A stretch of DNA of 64,000 nucleotides, from assembly GCA_016713335.1 (NCBI GenBank), contig JADJPH010000034.1, positions 1 through 64,000 of the forward strand, read 5' to 3'. This DNA comes from Candidatus Fredericiella danica (GTDB taxonomy: Bacteria > Chloroflexota > Anaerolineae > Caldilineales > Caldilineaceae). Shown in pieces: positions 32,001 through 43,381 of this stretch; within the stretch, counting starts at the first letter, position 1; every line of letters starts with the position of its first letter. The position numbers were made by a program, and so were the translations under genes. Under the pieces are notes generated by a model. That model saw only the letters and a list, made by a program, of their open reading frames with translations, did no database searches and was not told the DNA's origin.

Positions 32001-35000
32001 CGACAACCTGGGGCCGAGTGCGGCTGAGGGTGCCAACGTCAAGGATCTCTTTGCCGCTTCGATGCCATTTTCGGTCATCAGTATGACGTCCAATATCGCC
32101 TATGGCGAAGACATGACCTGCAACGTGGATCCCGCGACGCTGCCCGTCTATGTGAATTCGGCGCCTTATCAACTGCAGATTGAATGTACGCTTGCGGAAG
32201 AACTCCCGCCGCTCCAACCGGATGCCGGGCGCTGGACCCTCGACTTCACTGTGGTGGCCCAGGCAGGCGGCAGCATCAACAATGTGGTGGCGGTGAGTTC
32301 GACGTCGTCCGATCCGGACCTGACCAATAATCAGGCGACCACGGCGCATGACGTCACTGCCGTTGCTGACCTTGAGATTACGAAGCGCGTGAGTGATTCG
32401 CTTGTGGCCGGAATGCCCGCCACTTACGTGATTGATGTGAACAATCTTGGGCCTTCGGCTGCCGAGAATGTGGTGGTGATCGACAGTTTGCCTCCGGGAT
32501 TCCAACCCACCGGCTATTCGATCCTGGATGGTGAGGGGCTCCCCTGGCCCGGCGCGTGCCAACTGGGCGGCGGCAGCAGCAGCACCGATCAGATGACCTG
32601 CGCACTCGGCGCACTTTCTGGCGAGTTCAAGGCCGCCGGCGCCTCGGGGCAGGTTGAGATCACAGTCGTGGGCGACCTGGATCCGAATATTGCGGACGGC
32701 ACCTCGCTCAATAACGATGTCATGGTCGTTGCCGACACGCTCGATGCCAACAACGGCAACAACTTTGCCTCGGTTGCGGCGCCGGTGAGCAACGCTGTCA
32801 CCCTTCAGGCATCGAAACAAGCGATTGACCCATTTGTGTATGCCGGCAACGCGGTCAGCTTTATGATTTACGTCGAAAATGATGGGCCGTCGACGGCGCG
32901 TCACGTGCAGATTGACGACATGTTACCGCCTGGATTTGCGATCCTCAAACTTGTACCTGCATACGGCGAGATGACCTGTGCCTACGGTGGCAGTTCAATT
33001 GTGCTTGCGCACTGCACCCAGGATGCCCTGGAGCCGGGCGAACATATGGCGGTGGTGATCGAGGCTGGCGTCCCTGCCTACTGGGATCAGGACACCTACA
33101 CGAACACCGCCTACATCAAGGCCCAAAACCGCTACGAGGACGACATTGCGGTTGAAGCCGCGATCCCAGTTGTCCATGAAGCGTTGTTGAAAGTGACCAA
33201 AGCAGCCAGCGACAATACGCCAGCGACGGGCAGCCAGGTCACCTTTGACATTGCAGTCACAAATGAAGGTCCTAGCCAGGCGTGGGACGTGGTCGTGCAG
33301 GACGCCCTGCCGCTGGGTCTCACCTATGTCATGGATACGCGCGGTTGTGGCGTCGAGGCGCTTGCTGCGGGCCAGTGTGGGATCGGCAATGTGGGCCCTG
33401 GCGAGACTGCGCACATGCAGGTGGTCACGACGGTTGATATTGACGCCGCGTGTGGAGTGGATCTCGTGAACCAGGCGACGGCGCAGGAGAATCTTTTCCA
33501 GAACATCAACAATACCGGCGGCACTGCTGCGGTCACGCCCCGTTGCGTCGCTGACTTGCGTCTGCAAAAGATGGGCAAACCAGATGGCACGGTCCGCGCC
33601 GGCGACACCATCACCTACACGCTGATTGTGGACAATCTTGGCGCCGGGTATGCCTATGACGTCAATATCATCGATCTCTTTTTTGGCTCGATGGCGTTTG
33701 ACTGGGCCATCGTGGACTCGAATCTGGAGATGACGTGCGAAGAAGAGGACGGCAGTGTCACAGCCGCTCCCTTCATTGCGGATGAAGTAGAGTGTAGTCT
33801 GGATGAGCCGCTGCCGCCCCTACCAAGCGAAGAGAGCCGCTGGATCCTGACACTGGCGGCCAGGGCAACCGAGGATGGAAGCCTGAATAACATGGCCACG
33901 GTCCACGCCGCGGGCAGCGTCGATCCTGATCTGAGCAACAACGTGGCCTCCTCCGCTCATCAGATTTCGGCCACCGCCGACCTGGTGGTGGCAAAGCAAC
34001 TGCTGGATGCCGAGACGCTGGTCGCGGGCGTTGATGCCAGTTATCAGGTGGACGTGACCAATCTGGGGCCGTCCATTGCAGAAGGGGTCATGCTTAAAGA
34101 CTATCTACCTGCGGGTATGGAACTTACCGGCTATTCCGGTACGGGTGACCCAGGGGAGCATTTCTCGTGCTATGGCGGTGTGCCTGGTGCGGTGGACGCA
34201 CCACTGGCCTGTTCTTTCGGCAACCTGGAACCCGGCGAGACGCAGACCATCATTGTCGGCGTCAGAGTGAATGCCGATGTGCCAGGTGGGATCTACCTGG
34301 CTAACTCCGTCACCGTTGATTCCAGCGCGTTTGATCCGAACATGCAAAACAACTACGCCCAGTCAAGCGCGCTGGTCGAAAACTCCGCGGATCTTCAGAT
34401 TGAGAAAGCCAGTGTGCTGGACGCAGTGCTGGCGGGCAATGTGGTCGCGTATGATCTGACGGTCAGAAATATGGGGCCATCGATCGCACGGGATGTCAGG
34501 TTCTCCGACCTACTGCCGTTCGAGGGTGAGGTGCTGTCGGCACGGGTGCTGTATGGTGATGCAGACACCACGTGCGAAATCATGGGATCCATCACGCCGG
34601 GGATGATCTGCCAGGACGAGGACATGGATCCTGGCGAGTACATGGTCGTCAGACTGCAGGCGCAAGTCAGCGAACTTCAACTGGACGGGACGGTGACGAA
34701 CGTTGCGACGGTTGTATCGGACACACCGGACCCTGATCTGACCAACAACGAGGCAAGTGCGGAAACGCTGATCGTGCTGGCAAGCGCAGATGTGCAAATC
34801 TGGAAGTTCGGAGAACCTGATGAGGTGCTTGCCGGCGAACCCGTTGAGTACTGGATTGAAGTCTACAATGCGGGTCCGTCACCTGCTTATGATGTCTATG
34901 TGCAGGACTTCCTGCCGTTTGCAGGCGAGGTGTTAAGTGTAGCGGTCTCAGAAGGCTCTGGCTCGTGTCAGGTCGTTGGTCCGGTTACGCCCGGCGTCAA

Positions 35001-38000
35001 CTGCCAGTTCGGAACGTTGCCGGTAGGTCATTGGTTGACGGTGCACCTTGCCGCAAGGGTCAGTGTCGCGCAGCCTTCCGGAGAAGTGAATAACGAGGCA
35101 TACGTCTATTGGAATCAACCGTTCGGTGTAGAGGCTGAGGCTTCTGCCGTCGCTGAGACCGACATTGTCGGTGCGGAGGCCGAACTGTACGTCGAAAAAG
35201 TGGCCTTTTCGCCGGGCGTGAATGCCGGCGATACGATCGCGTTTGCGATTGAGGTGTTCAACGGGGGCAATTCTGAAGCCGCCGATGTGCATGTCACAGA
35301 TCAACTACCGTTTGCCGGTGAAGTGCTAAGCGCCGTCGTTGTCGAAAACGTTGGCATCAAGGCCGCGGATATCGGCCAACTCCAGGTGCAGGCAGCCACG
35401 GCAACAAGTGCAGGTGACTGCGAACTGGTTGGACCTATCCTTATCGGCGTCGAGTGTGACCTCGGGTCAATCCCTGTGGGTTATGGTAAGGTCGTAATTC
35501 TCCAAGCGCGCGTCAGTGAAACACAGGAGGGTGGTCAGTACACCAACAGCGCCTACGTCGGCTGGACCACACCGCAAGGTGATCGGGACGCAACAGATGC
35601 GGATGCACCCTTCAGTATTGTGGCTGCAGATTCCGACCTGACGATCAGGAAGTCTGGCGCACCCCAGACGGTGACGAGTGGCAACAACGTGCGGTATACG
35701 ATCACCGTGCAGAACACCGGCAACGCAGATGCAACGAATGTCGAGATCCGTGATCAACTCCCATTCCGTGGGGAGGTATTGAATGCAACGGTCGTGAGCG
35801 GACCGGGCACGTGCGAACTGACCGGTCCGGCCGTACAGAGCATTGTCTGCAAAGCAACCGCGCTGGCGCCCGACCAGGTTATGCAGGTGCTCCTGGAGGC
35901 CAACGTATTGCGTGCGCAATTAAGCGGCGTTGTTACAAATGTTGCCCTGGTGACGTGGACGACGCCGCAGGGTGAGCGTGGCGCGGAAGAGGTAGAAGCG
36001 CAAACGACCATCAACCGTGCAATTGCGGAGCTTGAGCTCTCAAAGACCGGATCACCAGTGCAGCTTCCAGCGGGCGACATTGTGACCTACAATCTGGTGC
36101 TCCACAATACCGGCAACACGGCAGCGCGCGATGTAGAGGTGGTCGACATGATGCCGTTTGCCGGTGAAGTGATCAACGCCACCTTTGTCAGGGGAACCGG
36201 CACCTGTGCGATCATGGGGGCTGCGGCGCCTGGCATCAGTTGTCGCATCGCCCAGGTGGATGCAACACGGTACAACGAGATCCAGGTGCAAGCACGAATT
36301 GACGAACAGCAGCCTGCCGGCGTCGTCGACAATGTCCTCAGGGTTAACTGGTTGAACGCTGGCGGGGCGCGTGTCTTTGGCACCGCGACGGCGACGACAG
36401 GCCTCGAGACGGCGAGGGCGGAGATGAGCATGACGAAGAGCGGGACGCCTGCAGATGTGCTGGCTGGCGATCCTGTGCAGTATGAATTGGTCATCAAGAA
36501 TGCAGGACCATCGGCTGCGCGCGATGTCGAGATTCGCGATATCTTGCCGTTCAAGGGTGAGGTTCTCAATGTCGCCATGTTGTTGGGCAATGGCGCCTGT
36601 AATGACCTTGGGCCTGTGCAACCGGGGATTGACTGCCAATTGGCGCAAGTGCCGGCCGGTGGCATCGTCAAGATCATCTTTGCGGCGAGGATTGCCGAGG
36701 AGCAACCCGCCGGTCAAGTGACAAATGAGGCCGTGTTGAACTGGACGAACCCACAAGGCACGCGTGCTCAGTTGAAGGCTTCGGCAGTGACGCACATCAA
36801 CCAGACTGCGGCCGTGGTCAAGGTCCAGAAGAGTGGGAAGCCGAGTACGGTGCTCGCCGGTGAGCCGGTGCAGTATACGATTTCCGTTGTGAATAATGGC
36901 CCTTCGCCAGCCCACAATCTGGTGTTGAATGATCTACTGCCCTTTGCCGGCGCCGTGAACAGCGTGGCCGTCACGGAAGGCAGCGCTGAATGCCAGGTGT
37001 TGGGGCCTGTCCAGCCGGGCATCAATTGCCAGCGCGCTGAACTTGCCCCCGGTGAAACGATCAAGGTTGTCCTGGCGGCCACGGTGGAGGCCACTGTCGC
37101 CGAGGGTGAATATACCAACAGGGCAACGGTCAAGTGGGATGAGGGTGCTACCAATGGCGCGACGATGACGTTGATTCGCAACTATGCCGACCTGGCGTTG
37201 GCCAAGACGATCGTGTCCACCAGTGACGATCGCGAAGGGGTCTATGCGTTGACCTATGGCGATCGTATGACCTATCGGCTGATGGTCACAAACCACGGAC
37301 CGTCGGTGGCCCGCGGTGTGGTAGTAGATGACACCTTACCGAAGGCCGTGCGCTATATGCTCGACACGCTCTCGTGTGGGGCTGCGCTTGCGAACTGTAA
37401 ACTGGGCGACCTGGCCGTTGGTGAAAGTCGCAGCTTTGACATCGTGGTGAAGGGTGTTAATAGCGACTACTGCGGGAAAAACTTCCGGAACGTGGCGACG
37501 GTAGCCAGCGACATACCTGACGCCAGCGCCGATAACAACCGCGCCAGTGTGGCGGCGACACTTCTCTGTCCCACGGGGATGAACCTGGACGGGCAGTACA
37601 GCCCCACCCCGGCGTTGGTCCTCAAGCCGGTGACCTTCTCGTTCCTGGTCACCAACGAAGGCCCCAGCCCGATGCTCAATGCGCAAATGAATCTATTGGT
37701 ACAGGGTGCAGGTCCCTTCACGCTGCTATCGGCGAGTGCAGATGGGTTTGGCAATCGTCCAGATGCAATATGCCAGTTGCAGGAGGGCAACACGCCCATG
37801 GCGATCTTGTGTACGCCCGGTACGAAGATCGAGCCGATGAGTCATGAGTCGGTGGCGCCGGACAATCCAATCCCGGGTGAAATGGAGTCGCCGCCGGATT
37901 TGTCCGTCTTCAACAGCGCATCGGTGCAGTACATGCCGCTGTTGCTTGACTCAGGGCACGGTAGGTGGCTCGTTCACATTACGATTCTACCGCGGGCGGT

Positions 38001-38094
38001 GGGTGAGTATAGTGTGCATGCCGCAGTGACGTCTGACAACCCACAGGAGTCGGGCGGCACTGGAGATACAACGGTGGTCGCGCAGGTCAAGTGA
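29037..38094 (+). CDS. Giant secreted DUF11-repeat surface protein (one frameshift)
   Basis: About 3018 residues. A Sec signal peptide (LVGIFLLAVVFCLLGVAFA, then AHAA) is followed by a unique region of about 370 residues and about 19 DUF11 (conserved repeat, TIGR01451) units of 110-150 residues. Each has a core like ADLxxxKxG-VxAGxxVxYxxxVxNxGPSxAxxVxxxDxLP. One frameshift near 30222 splits it; the restored text reads LVPDPSGVPGLYLCSIAGDN. Repeats near 34.4-37.1 kb share LPFxGEV. Paired cysteines in many units suggest disulfides. No LPXTG motif or C-terminal anchor is visible. It is probably a cell-surface or sheath adhesin. GGAAGGA precedes ATG 29037. Confidence 0.88.
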
Positions 38095-38112
38095 GGTCGG
38101 TATGTAGCCAAT

Positions 38113-38191
38113 CTGTCCGCCAGACAAGCTGGCAGACAGGGGCGCTTCCAAGGTGTACGCCGGCAGGCAAGCGCTTCGCCTGCCGGCGTAC
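38113..38191. terminator. Two tandem hairpins between convergent genes
   Basis: Hairpin 1 is CTGTC-C-GCCAG / CTGGC-A-GACAG (38113-38139) with one mismatch. Hairpin 2 is a perfect 14-bp stem, GTACGCCGGCAGGC / GCCTGCCGGCGTAC (38155-38168 and 38178-38191). They fill the gap between the surface-protein stop and the end of the convergent pncB gene. They are a likely bidirectional terminator, although no T-run is present. Confidence 0.6.
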
Positions 38192-38211
38192 TGATCAGAA
38201 GGACGGCATCG

Positions 38212-39659
38212 CTAGACCACAATATTTTCTGCCCGCGCCGCTTCGATTAGTTCCTCTTTGAGATTCCACAGTTTTCGTGACAGCGACACATGATAAATGT
38301 GTGGGTTGACCAGGCGCCGGATGCCTGGATCGAGCGCTGCGACGTCGCTGATGCGTTGCTGGCGGATTTCTTCCAGGCTGGGCATGGCGTAGACTACCTT
38401 GCCATTTCGCATGATCTCGACATGCAGCGACTCCATGCGGGTGATCTCACGGCGGGAGATGGCACGGTATTTTGTGTGGTCTGACGGGTGGTGCAGAACG
38501 ATTTTCTCCATTGTTTCGGGGTTTTCGTCTTCTAACATGACCAGATCGGCCGTGGCTTTATTGCGGCGATCGTAGAGTCGCCACACCCGTTTACTGCCGG
38601 GATTTGAGACCTTCGACGGGGTTTCCGAGATCTTGATGGCGGAGTTCCATTGCCCATTCTGCTTAACGGCCACCAATTTGTAGACACCACCCAATGCGGG
38701 CTCGCCCCACGATGTGATCAGGCGCGTGCCGACGCCATATACCAATCGCTTGATCAGGTGATCGGGATCAACGCCGTAGCGCGGCGCCTCCTCACTGATC
38801 TGGGTGATGATCTGCCAGATGACGAGCTCATCCAGATCGCTGGAGAGGACGATGGCGGTGTCTTCAAAGCCGGCATCGTTGAGTAACTTCGCGGATTGGA
38901 TGCTCAAGTAGGCGAGGTCACCCGAATCCAGCCGGATGCCAACCGGCTTGTGCCCCTTGCGCCTGAGTTCCTCGAAGACGGTGATCGCATTGGGCACGCC
39001 GCTTTCCAAGGTATCGATGGTGTCGACCAGGAGTAAGGTGTCATCCGGATATACATCGGCGTAGGCACGGAAGGCGCCCAGTTCGCCGTGGCCAAGCGCC
39101 ATACTCAACTGGACCATGCTGTGCGCGTGTGTGCCCCGCCGAACTCCAAGATCATGCCGCCGCGGCTGGCGTCGACCATGCGCGCGGCTTTGGTGGCAAT
39201 GAGTGTTTGGTAGTTCAGGGTGTTCAGCAACGCCGTCTCGAGGATTTGCACCATCGCCATTGGGCCGCTCACGACGGTCAGCGGTGTGTTTGGATGGACC
39301 ACGCGTCCCTCTGGAATGGCGTGAATGGTGACCGCATCGAAATTCCCGTAGCTGCCCAGATATTGTAGAAAATCCTCGCCGAAGAGCGCGTTGCCATTGC
39401 TGTCGAGATGGCCGCGCAAATAATCCAGATCCTGCGCGCGAAAGTGCGCGTCTTTCATCCAGTCGAGCAACCACGCCATCCCGGCATTGACGCAGTAACC
39501 AGCCTGGTGTTGGTCGTAGTCGGGATTGCGTCGGAAGTAGTGGTCGAATTGCGCCTCCAATTCATGCAGCCCCAGCCGGTAATACAACTGGGCCATCGTT
39601 AGCTGGTACTGGTCGGTGAAAAGAATGCCCCGCATGGTTGCGTGATCAAGGGTCTGCAT
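38212..39659 (-). CDS. pncB: Nicotinate phosphoribosyltransferase (frameshifted)
   Basis: About 480 residues, converting nicotinate and PRPP to nicotinate mononucleotide in NAD salvage. The N-terminus MQTLDHATMRGILFTDQYQL has the DxYxxTM-type motif. FDHYFRRNPD, EGRVVHPNTPLTVVSGPM, GIRLDSGDLAYLS and YGVGTRLITSWGEPALGGVY are family landmarks. One frameshift near 39130 separates EFGG from THAHSMVQLSMAL. The start at 39659 is chosen because upstream codons are not conserved-looking. The gene is divergent from the phosphatase-superfamily gene. Confidence 0.9.
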
Positions 39660-39794
39660 GACCGGTCCTTTCGCGGTGCTCTGTTGGAAATTCATAGGGT
39701 GCGCCATACCGTGGCGCACACGGCTATTGTATAATGGCTGCTCGGGATCCGATAGCAGATGGGGCCAGGATGATGGCATGCGAAAGGGCAGTTT

Positions 39795-40726
39795 GTGAGT
39801 GCACGCAAGCGGGTGATTTTCATTTTTCTGGATGGTGTCGGTCTGGGACCGGATGACGCGCAGATCAACCCATTGGCTGCAGATGAGTTTCCGACGTTGC
39901 GCGTGCTTCTCGATGGAAAACGTGCGGTCGAGAACACCGGACGACTTTCAACGCGCGCTGCCGAACTGGCGCCAACGGATGCTCAACTCGGTGTGCGGGG
40001 GCGTCCCCAAAGCGCCACCGGACAGGCGGCGTTGTTGACGGGCATCAATGCACCAGCGCGGCTCGGTGAGCACTATGGTCCCCGGCCAGATGCCCGCGTA
40101 CGCGCCGTCCTGGATGAGGGAGCATTTTTCGTCGCCTGTGCGCGGCCGGGCTTAGCCCCTATTTCTGCAATGCCTATCCGCAGCGGTACTTCGATGCCGT
40201 GGCGCGCGGTAAGCGGCTGCTGAGCGCCGTGCCCTATGCGAACACCTGCGCCGGGCTGCCGCTGTTGAATGCGGCGGATCTCGAAGCGGGTCTAGCGCTT
40301 TCGGCTGACTTCACCGGCGAGGGGTGGCGGCATGAGTTGGGTTATTCCAATGCGCCGGTATACACGCCTGACGCGGCGGGAGCGCAACTCTGGAAAATTG
40401 GCCTGCCCTACGATTTTATCTTCTTTGAGCATTGGCAGACCGACGTTGATGGGCATGAACAGGCACTGACGCGCGCCCGCAGTATGTTGCAGCGATTCGA
40501 TGGGTTCCTGGGCGGTTTGTTGAGTGCTGCCGATCTGGATCACACCATGGTGATTGTGAGCAGCGATCACGGCAACGTGGAAGATTGCAGTCACGGCAAA
40601 CATACCGTGAACAAAGTGCTGACACTCATTGCCGGCGATGGGCGCCAACAGGCCGCCGGCGCGATCACTGCGCTAACGGATTTTGTGCCCGTCATCCTGG
40701 ACTACTTGCTGCCAAAATCGAGCTGA
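39795..40726 (+). CDS. Alkaline-phosphatase-superfamily metalloenzyme (frameshifted)
   Basis: About 310 residues resembling the phosphopentomutase / cofactor-independent phosphoglycerate mutase branch. The first metal-binding motif is IFIFLDGVGLGPDD. RPQSATGQAALLTGINAP includes the nucleophile-region Thr/Ser. FEHWQTDVDGH and IVSSDHGNVEDCSHGKHT supply further metal ligands. A GTG start at 39795 is used. One frameshift lies near 40155; the restored text reads PYFCNAYPQRYFDAVARGKR. The exact substrate is not evident. Confidence 0.8.
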
Positions 40727-40731
40727 AACGG

Positions 40732-42009
40732 TTACATTCCACGGCCGAGCGGATTTGTGGAGTCGCCATGGCGCGAGAGCGGGAAGACAAGGCGTAGGCC
40801 TTTCCCGGGCAGCGATTCTGCCCGGATTTGGGAGCCGTGCGCCTGCACAATGGCCTTGGCCATGGCCAGGCTGAGCCGGCTGTTGCGGGCAGCACGGCTG
40901 CGTACGTCTTCATCCGAAAAGAAGAGTTCGAAGATGTGGTTGATATCCTCCGGGCGCACGCCTTCGTAAATGTCGACGACCTCGACAAGCGCCCCTGCCC
41001 GCATTGGGTACGCATTAAGTTTGACGGCGCCGCCTGCGGGGGTGCGGCTGATGGCATGTTTGGCCAGATTGATCAGCACTCGCCCGATCTGGCGTTCGTC
41101 GATCAGCAGCGGTGCGATGCCCGGCGCCACGCCGCTGAAGATCGAAATTCCTTTTTCCGCGGCAGCCTGCTGTAGCGTGCGCACAACCTCGTCAATGACG
41201 AGGCGAATGTCGGCAGGTGCGCGCTGTAATTTGACCCCATAGACATCAACCTGGGCGATATCATTTAAGTCATCCAGCAGATCGGCCAACGCGTTTGCAT
41301 CGCGCCGCGCCGTGCGAATATAGCGTGTGTAAAGTTCTGGGCTTGAGATGGAGCCGGTGGCCAACGTCTCAATAAGGGAACGCACCGAGGTCAAAGGCAC
41401 GCGCAGGTCGAACGAAATCCATGTGGACAGATCGGCGCGGAGGCGGTCGAGTTGGCGTTCCTTCCGGTCGATCGCATTAAGATGGGCGGCGAGCGCGTTG
41501 AAAACTGTGGCAAGACGCGCCAATGCATCCTGGCCTTCGATCTCGACGCGCGCATGGACTTTTCCTGAACTCAGCGCATCGGCCGCACCAGTCAGCGCAT
41601 CTAATTTTGCATTCATGATGGCAGACTGGTAGTAGCCCAGTGCAAGTGCCAATCCGACTGCAAAGAGCACCAGCAGCACCGCCAGCATGCTGTCGTAGTC
41701 GCTGACAAAGAGCATTTTAGCGGCAACCGCGACGGTGCCAACAATGATGATGGCGCCGAGCGCCTGGCTCCAGAGCAGGGTTGACGCAATCGGTATCCGT
41801 TGCATCAGGCTTCGAAAATGCGCCAGGTAGCCGATGGCCAGCGTGACAAGCGCCGCCGCCACAAAGGTGATGAACATGATCCCGAGGTCGGCTGGAATTG
41901 GATGGAGTGCAAACCAGAAGATGACCAGGGCGGCAAGCAGGAGGGCGGCGATAGCAACGGCGAATTGCAGGAACAGATGCTTCGAGATGTGTACAGGGTA
42001 CGAGATCAT
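40732..42009 (-). CDS. Histidine-kinase-like membrane protein lacking catalytic residues (pseudokinase)
   Basis: 425 residues, frame intact. Four or five N-terminal helices (about 12-127), a HAMP-like linker (about 130-182), a HisKA-like helix and an ATPase-like domain. Every kinase motif is altered. The H-box reads TWISFDLRVPLTSV, with Phe200 where the phospho-accepting His should be (TTC, two bases from CAC). The N-box reads LINLAKHAIS, with His318 for Asn. The G1 box reads DIYEG where DxGxG is expected, and the G2 region reads NSRLSLAMAKAIV with no glycines. Autophosphorylation is unlikely; it may regulate another kinase or bind a ligand. It is convergent with the upstream metalloenzyme gene. 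Confidence 0.85.
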   Translation of the reverse strand: MISYPVHISKHLFLQFAVAIAALLLAALVIFWFALHPIPADLGIMFITFVAAALVTLAIGYLAHFRSLMQRIPIASTLLWSQALGAIIIVGTVAVAAKMLFVSDYDSMLAVLLVLFAVGLALALGYYQSAIMNAKLDALTGAADALSSGKVHARVEIEGQDALARLATVFNALAAHLNAIDRKERQLDRLRADLSTWISFDLRVPLTSVRSLIETLATGSISSPELYTRYIRTARRDANALADLLDDLNDIAQVDVYGVKLQRAPADIRLVIDEVVRTLQQAAAEKGISIFSGVAPGIAPLLIDERQIGRVLINLAKHAISRTPAGGAVKLNAYPMRAGALVEVVDIYEGVRPEDINHIFELFFSDEDVRSRAARNSRLSLAMAKAIVQAHGSQIRAESLPGKGLRLVFPLSRHGDSTNPLGRGM

Positions 42010-42144
42010 CGCGCTGCCTCGCGTTTGGGCGTCAGAAAATTATGACTCTACGGTTGTAGCCGGGGTTTTGGTAGACAACATCATTTTACAGCGCAGCGGG
42101 CAAAGATGCACCTATGGCAAGCGCTCACGTGATTCTCAATCGGC

Positions 42145-43373
42145 TCAGTGGCGTGCGCCCGGGTCCTTCACGGCAATGAGAACAACGCATAGGGCCAGCA
42201 GCACGGCTGCGGCAGAGGTCCATGCGAGCGCGGACACGCCTCGATTGACCAGCAGCCAGGGCCCGGTGAACCCAGCCAGCGATCCACCGAGGAGCGCCAC
42301 CGCAGAACCGAGCGTCATCACCTTTCCCCGTTCATCTGGCGCCTGTTCGCTGAGGAGTGGAAAGTGGCTGACGATATTGAATTCAAAGAACATGCGGGTG
42401 ACTGCAATGGAGACCGTCGCCACGATGACCGACAAGTTCAGAAAGGGGATCATTGCGTAGCCGACCAGGGAACCCATGATACCAAGCAGCACACTTCGTT
42501 TCTTGCCGATGCGATCTGTGAAGAGGCTGACGCAGACACTGGCGGCGAGGTCAAACCAGCCGAAGACAAAGGCCACCAGCCCCAGTTGCGCCGGTCCCAA
42601 TCCATATTGGCTCTGCAGCCACGCGCCGTGTGCAACCATGAGTTGCATGGCCGCAAAATAGCTCAGGCTTCCTGCAACGATGGTGGCATAGGTGGAGACG
42701 TTGTTTTCGTGAAGCCTGAAAAAACCGGTTGCCTTTGCCCAAACCGCGATGCGCTGAGTTGATTGCATGCGTTCCACCGCCGCTTGCACCGGGGCCGCGT
42801 GTGCGGCCGGCATGCGTGCGAAAACGAAGGTCATGGCGACCATCCCAAGCGCCAGTACGAAAACGGTGCGCGCCAACCGGTGACCTGGATCAACAGACCG
42901 ACGACGGACAAACCGACGATGCCGGTGAGTGCCCAGGAGTATTCGAGCATCCCCAGGCCACGCGCGCGGATGCTGTACGGTAGCCCGGCGCTCACATAAG
43001 CCTGCAAGATGGGAATAAAACTACTTGCGCCAAGGCCAGCCAGCAGTATCGCAATGACAGCCATCCAGGGTGCGTGGCTGAGGCCCAGCGCGAAAAAGCC
43101 TGCGGCGTTGACAAACAGCGCCAGCCGAATCACCAAACGAAAACTGGTTCGGTCTGCGATGAGGCCACTGACAGGGGCGAATAACCCCATCGCACTCCGC
43201 AACCCCACCAATTGGCCCATCTGGATCACGGTTAGGACAAGGCCATTGGCAAGGACCGGCAGAAATGGATTAAAGATCTGGACACCGATGTCAACCAGCA
43301 ATTTTGCGGAAATGCCGGTGCCGATCAACCGCCTGAACGAGATCTGTCTGATGGGAGGGTCAACTTCTTGCAC
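42145..43373 (-). CDS. Major facilitator superfamily transporter (frameshifted)
   Basis: About 410 residues and about 12 membrane helices. The N-half contains ISAKLLVDIGVQIFNPFLPV and the MFS loop motif APVSGLIADRTSFRLVIR. The C-half contains GWFDLAASVCVSLFTDRIGK followed by KRSVLLG. The substrate is not predictable. One frameshift lies near 42865. It starts with GTG at 43373, 8 bp after the ftsK stop, so it is probably co-transcribed with ftsK. Confidence 0.82.
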
Positions 43374-43381
43374 GGTGGGTG

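Noticed and set aside
31542..32904. Long minus-strand open frames (up to 422 codons) inside the DUF11 gene.
   Set aside because: They are antisense shadows of the repeat-coding strand: they have no start context or family motifs and have low-complexity composition.
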